From: Caldisericota bacterium
GTDB lineage: Bacteria; Caldisericota; JANLFM01
Length of the DNA: 8,706 nt
Assembly (NCBI GenBank): GCA_024655865.1
Contig: JANLFM010000039.1
Coordinates: forward strand, 1-8,706
Reading direction: 5' to 3'
In this document: one piece after another, positions 1-5,351 of the stretch
How positions within the stretch are numbered: position 1 is the stretch's first letter
Layout: each line of letters starts with the position of its first letter
Translations under genes and position numbers: made by a program
Notes under the pieces: model-generated
Databases searched by the model: none
Told to the model about the DNA's origin: nothing
What the model saw: the letters and a program-made list of their open reading frames with translations, nothing else

Positions 1-55
1 AGGAGAGTTAAAAAGGAAAGGATGCTCTTGACAGAGGCTACCTTTTCATAGATGT
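1..55. repeat. 55-bp exact terminal inverted repeat, left copy
   Basis: Bases 1-55 are the exact reverse complement of 8652-8706. The match breaks at base 56 (g here, the complement a at 8651). The repeat lies mostly just outside the 3' end of the IS256 transposase copy at each end of the window. An exact 55-base match at contig ends is the usual mark of a de Bruijn graph built with k=55, so this probably marks where the assembler met a repeat. The true genomic repeat could extend further outward. No gene is recognised in it. Confidence 0.95.
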
Positions 56-1389
56 GTCACTCCCTTCAAACCTCAACCAGCGCCTCCTCTGACTGAACTC
101 TTGTTCCATATTTCTCATTTCTGATCTTCTCTAAAGCTGGCTTGCTTAAGTGCCAGTTCTGTAGAGTCCTCTTTCCGTAGCTTTCGTTCATCTGCCCCGT
201 GACCATGAGGAGCACCATTTTCTCTGCCTCGGGATGGGAGAAGGACTCGATCACTTTGGCTCTCCTTTTTACCTCCTTGGCAAACCTCTCTAAAGCATTT
301 GTGGTGTAGATGAAGGGCTGGAGCTCTTTAGGATAGGAAAGGTAGGTAGTCAGGTAGAAGAGGTCCCTCTCCCAGGAGGTAACCACTTCCGGGTAGACCC
401 TCTTCCAGTTCTCCTGGAATTCCTTGAAGGAGCTCTGAAACCCCTCCTTCTCCCTTTGATGAGCTACCTTCCTCATGTCCTCAGCTAATGCTTCCCGATC
501 CCTCTTTCTCACCTTAGCCAGGCTCTGCCTCATTTTGTGCAGGAGGCAACTCTGGAAGTCAGCTTTGTGGTAGATCTCCTTCACCGCATGGGAAAGTCCC
601 GTGAGCCCATCTCCGATGAAGAGGAGAGGTTCCTTCAATCCTCTTTTCTTCAAGTCCGCTAAGACCTCTTTCCAGACTTCCGCGCTCTCCCCGGAAGAAG
701 CAGGGAAGAAGGTGAGCACCTCCTTTAATCCCTCCTCGTTGATCCCTAAAGCTAAGTAGACCACTTCCTCTCCCACTATCCCTTCCCTCCTCACCTTGAG
801 GAAGGTCCCGTCCAGGTAGATTATGGGATACCACTTCTCGATCCTCCTTTTCCTGAAGGCTTCCGCCTTCTCCAGGGCTTTTTGGGTGATGGCAGAGACC
901 CTTTGGGGGCTGTACTTGCTCTCCAAGAGGGCCTCCAGGGTGCGGGAGATGTCCCTGGTGGAGAGGCCACCTGAATACATAGCATAGATCAGTTCCTCTA
1001 ATTTAAAGAGGTGGCGCTCGTGAGGTTCCAGGAAGCAGGGGTGAAAATCCCCTGTGCGCACCCTGGGTACCTGGAGGTCCTCAATTGCTCCCATGGGAGT
1101 TAAAAGGTCCCTTTGGTAATAGCCGTTGGCCCTAACCTCGTGCTCCTCCTGATAGGCTTTTCTCTCCTCCTTTCCCATGGTCTCCAGAAGCTCTTTCATC
1201 CTTTTAAGGATCTCTTTCTCCACCAGCTTCCTCAATAAGGCTTTGACCTCTTCCTCGCTTCCACCCAACTCCTTGATCAGTTTTTGGTATTGTGCTTTCA
1301 TAGAAACTGCCTCCTGTTTGGTTGGGATTTGGTTTGATCAACAGGAGGCTAATGGTTTTTGGGGCCTGACACAAATTAAAGTACACTAT
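54..1389 (-). mobile_element. IS256-family insertion sequence, nearly complete
   Basis: The element is about 1.34 kb and carries one transposase gene read on the minus strand. The upstream terminal repeat is visible at 1367-1389 (begins tgacacaaattaaag, ends in cactat). It matches the ends of the decayed copies at 1811-1834 and 4553-4575. The other end should sit just past the transposase stop codon. There gtgacac (60-54) is followed directly by atct, whereas the related end at 8634-8657 has 14 extra bases. This end therefore seems to have lost 14 bp between two aca triplets. No target-site duplication could be identified. If the deletion is real, the element may be unable to move by itself although its transposase is intact. 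Confidence 0.85.
66..1301 (-). CDS. IS256-family (Mutator-type) transposase
   Basis: This is a DDE transposase of 411 residues, normal for IS256-family enzymes, which move DNA by copy-out/paste-in through a circular intermediate. Catalytic residues expected from the family are visible: D164 (in IIYLDGTFLKV), D231 (in LLFIGDGLTGL) and E338 (in IYTTNALERFAKEVKRR). The conserved C252-x2-H255 lies between D231 and E338. The basic N-terminal region (about 1-85) fits the DNA-binding part. The ATG at 1301 is preceded by AGGAGG (minus strand, 1310-1315) at good spacing. The frame is uninterrupted, so this is the one apparently functional transposase here. Fragments of close relatives, read on the plus strand, occur at 1624-1834, 3759-3965, 4427-4575 and 8412-8657. 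Confidence 0.95.
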   Translation of the reverse strand: MKAQYQKLIKELGGSEEEVKALLRKLVEKEILKRMKELLETMGKEERKAYQEEHEVRANGYYQRDLLTPMGAIEDLQVPRVRTGDFHPCFLEPHERHLFKLEELIYAMYSGGLSTRDISRTLEALLESKYSPQRVSAITQKALEKAEAFRKRRIEKWYPIIYLDGTFLKVRREGIVGEEVVYLALGINEEGLKEVLTFFPASSGESAEVWKEVLADLKKRGLKEPLLFIGDGLTGLSHAVKEIYHKADFQSCLLHKMRQSLAKVRKRDREALAEDMRKVAHQREKEGFQSSFKEFQENWKRVYPEVVTSWERDLFYLTTYLSYPKELQPFIYTTNALERFAKEVKRRAKVIESFSHPEAEKMVLLMVTGQMNESYGKRTLQNWHLSKPALEKIRNEKYGTRVQSEEALVEV

Positions 1390-1501
1390 GTTTCTCTGTG
1401 GTGACGGTAGTAAATGACAGTGGGAATAAGGTAGTAAAAAAGAAGGAAGATAGAAAACACAGACCACAGAATAGTTAAATTCTTCCAAAGCCTTCTTGAT
1501 G

Positions 1502-1622
1502 AAGTTGGAGTGGTGATCGAGACCCGATTAAAGGCTTGAAGAACGCAATCCATGCCCTTTTAGCGCAAGAAAACGTCCCAAATCTTTTAAGCGACATCTT
1601 CGGTAAGGCAGGGCCGCCCATC
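1502..1622 (+). pseudogene. IS110-family transposase fragment
   Basis: The frame from 1536 reads LKNAIHALLAQENV, then LLSDIFGKAG, then a stop at 1623-1625. This matches the end of the DEDD domain in IS110-family transposases, where R-T-x-L-K-N-x-I-H-A-L-L is followed by S-D-x-F-G-K-x-G. Just upstream, 1519-1533 reads ETRLK in another frame, so ttaaag/ttgaag looks partly duplicated across an 8-bp shift. Only about 40 codons of a protein of roughly 350-400 remain. The fragment runs straight into IS256-derived sequence at about 1624. Bases 1390-1501 upstream show no gene I recognise. Recognised by motif only; family assignment is moderately secure. Confidence 0.6.
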
Positions 1623-1623
1623 T

Positions 1624-1834
1624 AAAAACTTAATGAGTCCTTTTCTCATCCTAAGAAACCGTGAAGATCCTGCTTATTAAACCGTACAGATGAACGAAAG
1701 CAACAGAAAGAGGACATTACCTAACTGGCATGTAAGTAAACTGACTCTGGAGGAGATGAGGTCTCAGAAATATGGTACAAAGGTTCAATTTTAGGAGAGT
1801 ATATGGAAATTAACCCAATTTTCTTTACACAACC
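1624..1834 (+). pseudogene. IS256 transposase 3' remnant with terminal repeat
   Basis: This is a decayed C-terminal part of an IS256 transposase related to the intact copy. ESFSHP is visible at about 1632-1650. After frame breaks, 1692-1794 reads MNESNRKRTLPNWHVSK and continues to KYGTKVQF and a stop. The intact protein has MNESYGKRTLQNWHLSK in the same place. The terminal repeat follows at 1811-1834 (taacccaattttctttacac). It joins IS110-derived sequence on the left. On the right it abuts the ABC exporter gene, which it truncates. Everything upstream of the last ~60 codons is missing. Confidence 0.85.
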
Positions 1835-2074
1835 CTTGATATCCAAATAGAAGGGCAAAGGCAAAGAAATAACGGATATTTCCAGCAGACCAAAAATAAT
1901 AATGTTCTTGGCTTCCTTCAGAGCCACCCCTTGATCAAAAAGCAATTTAGCGAAATAGGGTGGCAGCAAGGCGGCAAAACTGGCAATGAATATTGTAAGC
2001 ACTATTACAAAAATGGGCCATCTTAGACTAAACAGGACAGGTTGAAGGAATTTCAAGGGAGAGGAAAGTCTCAT
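1835..2074 (-). pseudogene. ABC exporter (TMD-NBD type), N-terminal fragment
   Basis: About 80 residues of real coding sequence remain, starting at the ATG at 2074. They fit the start of an ABC exporter half-transporter: a short cytoplasmic lead, a hydrophobic first helix (about 19-42), then LPPYFAKLLFDQG, which matches the P-x-L-x-K-x-L-I-D pattern of type 1 exporter membrane domains. A second hydrophobic stretch begins before the frame runs into the IS256 terminal repeat at about 1834. The frame stays open antisense through the insertion to a stop at 1721, but those residues are IS sequence. The rest of the membrane domain and the whole ATPase domain (about 500 residues) are gone. Its ATG overlaps the permease stop as ATGA, so it was the third gene of the operon. 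Confidence 0.75.
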
Positions 2075-2724
2075 GAAAGGACTATTACCATCCTCTCCTT
2101 AGAAATCTTGCTCACTACAAAGAAGAGGAGCAAGGCAAGTAAAATGCCAAGGACAATGGGCAGAGCTGGGGAGGAAATAATCGAATTGATGATCGGCATA
2201 ATCTGGGATGGTGATAGCAAAAAGGGAATAATGAAAACCATTACCAACCAGAGGTAGGAGACATTTCCCAGAAGGGCGTAGGCTAAGCTGTACAACTCCA
2301 TGAAGACAAAGCCATAGATGGGGATGGTGATGAAAAGCATCGGAAGAAGGGAGGGAGGTGGAAGAACGGCAAAGGTGGACCAAATGACGCAAGCGGAGAT
2401 TGCCAAAGCGATCAATTGAGTGAGATAGGCCACCAGGAAAATTGCCAGGTACTTTCCCAGGAAGATCTCCCCCACCGTCAGAGGGGAAGAGAGTAGCATC
2501 AGGAAGGAGCCTTGAGTCCGCTCATAGTAGAAGCTGATAGTTTCCAGTAAATAAACTCCGCCGAATATTCCCCAAAGAGAAGTTACAAGGAATCCCGTCG
2601 CTCCCATCTCCAGACTCAGGAGTGGACCAAGTGCAAGAGTGACGAAAAGACCGAGCCAAGCCATCCAGCCAAAGCCATAGAATGAGCGCAATTCCTTCCA
2701 GAAAACAGCCGAAACCCCCCTCAT
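2071..2724 (-). CDS. ABC-2 type transporter permease
   Basis: This is a 217-residue integral membrane protein, short for the family but with about six hydrophobic segments (roughly 18-36, 42-60, 91-113, 126-150, 155-171, 186-204). The loop after the second segment reads FYYERTQGSFLMLLSSPLT, the usual E-R-x-x-G-(S/T)-x-x-x-L-L-x-S-P pattern of ABC-2 permeases that pair with a separate ATPase. The likely role is export of, or resistance to, a small molecule, lipid or peptide; the substrate cannot be read from sequence. The ATG at 2724 overlaps the ATPase stop (ATGA) and has gaggagag just upstream. Its own stop overlaps the exporter start in the same way, so the three genes were translated together. 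Confidence 0.85.
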   Translation of the reverse strand: MRGVSAVFWKELRSFYGFGWMAWLGLFVTLALGPLLSLEMGATGFLVTSLWGIFGGVYLLETISFYYERTQGSFLMLLSSPLTVGEIFLGKYLAIFLVAYLTQLIALAISACVIWSTFAVLPPPSLLPMLFITIPIYGFVFMELYSLAYALLGNVSYLWLVMVFIIPFLLSPSQIMPIINSIISSPALPIVLGILLALLLFFVVSKISKERMVIVLS

Positions 2725-3638
2725 CTCTCCTCATCCTCCTTCACCATCTTGATGTAAATGTCTTCCAGGGTTTCCTTCTTTTCCTCAACCAAATTGATAT
2801 CGACCCCACTTTCCACCAAGAACCTGATTAGTTCCCCCCGATTGTGACCCGTGGGAAAGAGCAACTCATTAGCAGCCAGCGGCTTGATTCCAAACCTCTT
2901 CTCCAAGCTTTCTCTTAAGCCTTCTGGGATGGGGACCGAGGTCTCCACCCTCACCTGCTGGGTAGCCCCCAGTTTTCTCTGGAGTTCCTCCATTGATCCT
3001 TGGGCAACGATGAGCCCGCGCCTGAGAATTACTATCCTGGTGCAGATTCTCTCCACATCGAACAAGTCGTGTGAGGTAATGAGGAGGGTTCTCTCTGAGT
3101 TGGCGAAACCGCGGAGCAAATCCACGGTGGTTCTCCGAACCACAGGGTCCAGGCTGGAGGTGGGCTCATCCATCACCAGAAGAGAAGGCTGGTGGAGGGT
3201 GACCTGGGCGATCATCAGCCTGCGCTTCATCCCCTGAGAGAGAGTCTTGGCTCTCTTCTTCCGGAATTCCCAAAGCCCCCACTCTTTCAAAGCCTCTTCT
3301 CCTCTAATTTTGGAGATGCCGTAGAGCTTCTCCCAGAAGATGATGTTCTCTTCTACAGTAAGGCTCTCGAAAGGAGAGCCTCCTTCGGGTAGGAAACCGA
3401 TTTTCTCTTTCATTGACCGAGGAAGCTGTCCGAACCGGGACCCCCAGAGTTCAATTCTCCCGGAGGTGGGCTCTAAGAGGCCTACTACCAATTTGGCCAG
3501 GGTCGTTTTGCCGGCGGCGTTGGGGCCGATCAATCCTATCGCCTCTCCCTCCTGAATCACAAGATCAATTCCTCTTAGAGCCTCCGTTCCGTTGGGATAG
3601 ACTTTCCTGGCCTCTTGCAGATTTAAGGCAATCCCCAA
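2721..3638 (-). CDS. ABC transporter ATP-binding protein (ABC-2 partner)
   Basis: This 305-residue ATPase should power the adjacent permease. Visible motifs are Walker A GPNAAGKTT (38-46), signature LSQGM (133-137), Walker B LLVMDE (153-158), D-loop SSLD (161-164) and switch His190 (in LLITSHD). The Q-loop position reads FLPEGG, so E85 replaces the usual Gln; this is seen in other ABC-2 ATPases. Walker A has Ala41 where Gly is more common. A C-terminal region (about 215-305) follows the nucleotide-binding domain, as in drug- and antibiotic-type ABC-2 ATPases. The start is TTG at 3638 with AAAGGAG about 10 bases upstream; I see no better ATG. It is first in the operon. The 120 bp upstream (3639-3758) hold no gene and no promoter I could name with confidence. 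Confidence 0.93.
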   Translation of the reverse strand: MGIALNLQEARKVYPNGTEALRGIDLVIQEGEAIGLIGPNAAGKTTLAKLVVGLLEPTSGRIELWGSRFGQLPRSMKEKIGFLPEGGSPFESLTVEENIIFWEKLYGISKIRGEEALKEWGLWEFRKKRAKTLSQGMKRRLMIAQVTLHQPSLLVMDEPTSSLDPVVRRTTVDLLRGFANSERTLLITSHDLFDVERICTRIVILRRGLIVAQGSMEELQRKLGATQQVRVETSVPIPEGLRESLEKRFGIKPLAANELLFPTGHNRGELIRFLVESGVDINLVEEKKETLEDIYIKMVKEDEER

Positions 3639-3821
3639 AATCAGCCGGCTCCTTTCCCTATCCTTTCTGGATAATCTTCGAACAAATTCTTTTTTTAGCT
3701 AAACAAATTACCTTGCCATAAAGATTACCAGTTAAAGATGTTTCCAGCGCACGCAATCATAGTATATCGTATTTTGTCACCCTCCAAGAATCAGTAACCC
3801 CCTGTTGATCGAGCCAAATCC

Positions 3822-3965
3822 CAACCAAACAGGAGACAGTTTCTCTGAAAGCACAATAGGAAAGCTGATCAAGGAGTTGGGTGGTAGTGAGGAAGAGGTT
3901 AAAGCCCTATTGAACAAGATGGCGAAGAGAAGCTCCTGGAAAGGAGTCAGGGAAGCCTGGATCTC
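3822..3965 (+). pseudogene. IS256 transposase N-terminal remnant
   Basis: The reading frame contains GKLIKELGGSEEEVKALLNK, nearly identical to residues 7-26 of the intact transposase, with the same leader bases in front. The original ATG position now reads ctg (tttctctgaaagc). After about 30 codons the likeness is lost (RSSWKGVREAWISGGR). Further on, another frame (about 3970-4023) reads RRKNFYRIIGSVEEVLKQTR. This vaguely recalls the K-N-G-F-Y-R-R stretch of other IS256 enzymes but is not convincing. Bases 4024-4129 show nothing recognisable. Confidence 0.8.
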
Positions 3966-4129
3966 AGGAGGAAGAATTTCTACCGGATAATTGGCTCCGT
4001 AGAGGAGGTTCTGAAACAGACCCGTTGAGTCGAGTTTAGAACGCCCGGCCAGAGGAGAAAGGATTAGTACTGCTCCAGCTCTGGGGGCGATTTAGGCACA
4101 GTTTGTTTCACTTTCATCTTCGCTTCCTC

Positions 4130-4425
4130 CATTTCCTACCTGAACTTTAACGAGATCCAATGTCGCACCAACACAAGGTGGGTGATCCTCAGACTAATGA
4201 CTACGTGGAACGCTTCAACCGAACAGTCCTGGACGAGTTCTTCCGTTCGGCCTTCCGCTACAAGTTCTACGAATCGGTGGAGGAGCTCCAGGAGGATTTA
4301 GACCAGTGGCTGGCCTGCTACAATACAGAGAGGCCACATCAGGGATACCGTAATCAGGGGGCAAGACCCATGGAAAGAATCGAGGAATATCTGGAGAGCG
4401 TCAGACACGATGGGTAAGAATACAT
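4130..4425 (+). pseudogene. IS481-family transposase, C-terminal fragment
   Basis: From the ATG at 4160, 85 codons encode the end of an IS481-type integrase-core transposase. GDPQTNDYVERFNRTVLDEF carries the catalytic Glu of the DDE triad (in the N-x-Y-V-E-R-F motif). It is followed by FRYKFYESVEELQEDLDQWL and YNTERPHQGYRNQGARP, stopping at 4415-4417. Upstream, 4132-4155 reads YLNFNEIQ in another frame, matching the segment that normally precedes it, so a frameshift separates the two. The first two catalytic aspartates and the N-terminal helix-turn-helix are missing. At about 4426 the sequence turns abruptly into IS256. A related fragment lies inverted at 7801-7974. Confidence 0.88.
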
Positions 4426-4426
4426 A

Positions 4427-4575
4427 TGAAAGCTACGGAAAGAGAACTTACCTAACTTTTAGTTGAGTAAGCCAGCTTAAACAGAGATCAGGATTAAGAA
4501 ATACGGTCCAAGGGTTCGATGAGAGGAAGCATTGGTTGCGGCATAAAGGGAATGGCACAATTCTCTTTACGCTAC
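4427..4575 (+). pseudogene. IS256 transposase C-terminal remnant with terminal repeat
   Basis: The sequence gaaagctacggaaagagaac (4429-4448) encodes ESYGKRT of the intact enzyme. After frame breaks, the frame from 4482 reads EIRIKKYGPRVR, a stop codon, then EEALVAA and stop. The intact protein ends with EKIRNEKYGTRVQSEEALVEV. The terminal repeat follows at 4553-4575. It is probably the far end of the same element as the remnant at 3822-3965. Directly after it, the frame of the recombinase pseudogene begins (KSQAEVTNEDVKDH). Confidence 0.8.
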
Positions 4576-4576
4576 C

Positions 4577-5190
4577 GAAGAGCCAGGCAGAAGTTACTAA
4601 CGAAGACGTGAAGGATCACCTTTTTATCTTGCTGAGAGAAAAGAAGGTCTCATGTCTCAAGTTGGAATATTGCTATTTTCGTTATAAATGCTTAAAGTTT
4701 TACTAAGGTGAGGCCTTGAAGCAGGATTACGTATATGAGATACGAAGACCGAAAAAAGACAAGAAGCTGCCTGTTGTGCTGAGGGGAGAAGAGGTTGGGA
4801 GGTTTTTAGCCTCAGTTATCAACATCAAACGCAAGGCAATTCTGACGCTTACTTATTCTGCCGGATTGAGAGTAGGCGAGGCCGTAAAATTGAAAGTAGA
4901 TCCGGGAGCACAACCAGATAAACACATGCCTGCAAGGGAAGCGCAAGCAATCTTTGAGAATGCTTACAAGAAAGTAGTCATAACAAAAGATGTAAGCATT
5001 CATTCATTAAGGCACAGTTTTTGCCACGCACCTCTTAGGAAGCGGTACAGATCTGCGGCATATTCAGAAACGATTGGGGCACAAGAGCAGTAAGACGACT
5101 GAGATTTGCACCCACGTGAGCAACAAAGACCTAAGTAAAATGAAAAGTCCCCTGGATTTCTTATCTCTTCAAGGAGGTGAATCGAAGTGA
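4577..5190 (+). pseudogene. Tyrosine recombinase / integron-type integrase, inactivated
   Basis: Remains of a tyrosine site-specific recombinase. In order: EVTNEDVKDHL (end of the core-binding domain); a stop codon TAA at 4704-4706 where the family has a Tyr (KFY*GE); RRPKKDKKLPVVL; TYSAGLRVGEAVKLKV with catalytic Arg I; an apparent deletion of roughly 50 or more codons near 4900; and IFENAYKK...[10 protein letters not shown] with the H-x-x-R pair. The frame is broken in the T-run at 5018-5022. In the shifted frame it continues as [22 protein letters not shown], then [13 protein letters not shown] and KSPLDFL. The catalytic Tyr of T-x-I-Y-T-H-V is Cys (TGC, 5107-5109). The 5' end is cut by the IS256 remnant. 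The gene points toward the cassette boundary at 5306, the reverse of classical integrons. Confidence 0.9.
5171..5180 (+). promoter_or_regulatory. Near-perfect Shine-Dalgarno site at the integrase 3' end
   Basis: AAGGAGGTGA complements the 16S rRNA 3' end over ten bases. It ends 9 bases before the ATG at 5190. It also lies inside the last codons of the recombinase pseudogene (LQGGESK), so part of it could be coincidental coding sequence. It would drive the small frame at 5190-5351. Confidence 0.6.
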
Positions 5191-5351
5191 TGAACACGCA
5201 CAGTTCCAGAAAAACAAGTTTATCACCCAAAGGGGCGGATAGACAAAATATTTCATCCATATGCCTAAATCGGAATAATATGCTAAATATTGCGTATATG
5301 AACAAGTTAGCCGCAATTGGGCTCGCTATTGTGGAATCTCGACATGATTAA
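5190..5351 (+). CDS. Small ORF (53 aa) spanning the attI/cassette joint
   Basis: The frame begins MNTHSSRKTSLSPKG and ends VESRHD. Its ATG shares one base with the recombinase stop codon (TGATG), and a ten-base Shine-Dalgarno match lies at 5171-5180. It crosses the cassette boundary at 5306/5307. It ends with TAA at 5349-5351, 8 bases into the cassette gene that starts at 5344. The peptide has no recognisable domain. The layout recalls ORF-11 of attI1 in class 1 integrons, a short frame with a good ribosome site whose translation boosts the first cassette gene. It may have no product of its own and serve only to bring ribosomes to the cassette gene, whose own upstream region has only a weak site. 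Short length leaves real doubt. Confidence 0.45.
   Translation: MNTHSSRKTSLSPKGADRQNISSICLNRNNMLNIAYMNKLAAIGLAIVESRHD
5191..5306 (+). other. Candidate attI (integron attachment region)
   Basis: This 116-bp AT-rich stretch lies between the recombinase stop and the first cassette boundary. It ends with the G of GTTAGCC (5306-5312). It contains clustered AT-rich part-palindromes (aaaatattt near 5246, catatg near 5259, atatgctaaatattgcgtatatg at 5278-5300) that could be recombinase binding sites. Its position is what the integron model predicts for attI, but attI sites have little sequence conservation, so the call rests on position and the boundary heptamer. Confidence 0.45.

Larger units (their letters stand above)
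3759..4575 (+). mobile_element. Decayed IS256 copy interrupted by an IS481 fragment
   Basis: The left terminal repeat at 3759-3780 (atagtatatcgtattttgtcac) matches the upstream end of the intact copy read 5' to 3'. The following leader (cctgttgatc, caaatcccaaccaaacagga) is nearly identical to that of the intact copy. The right repeat is at 4553-4575 (tggcacaattctctttac). Between them, the N-terminal transposase remnant, an IS481 transposase fragment and the C-terminal transposase remnant lie in order on the same strand. I read this as one IS256 element, shortened from about 1.34 kb to 0.82 kb with foreign sequence inside. It sits between the ABC operon and the recombinase pseudogene, whose 5' end it removed. 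Joining the parts into one element is inference. Confidence 0.7.

Noticed and set aside
1204-1488. Minus-strand 94-codon frame across the IS256 5' end
   Set aside because: It overlaps the transposase start in another frame and crosses the terminal repeat; no motif.
2851-3237. Plus-strand frame opposite the ABC ATPase
   Set aside because: Antisense shadow; the ATPase motifs on the minus strand are unmistakable.
3640-3758. Promoter for the ABC operon
   Set aside because: Several AT-rich candidates exist but none has a convincing -35/-10 pair with proper spacing.
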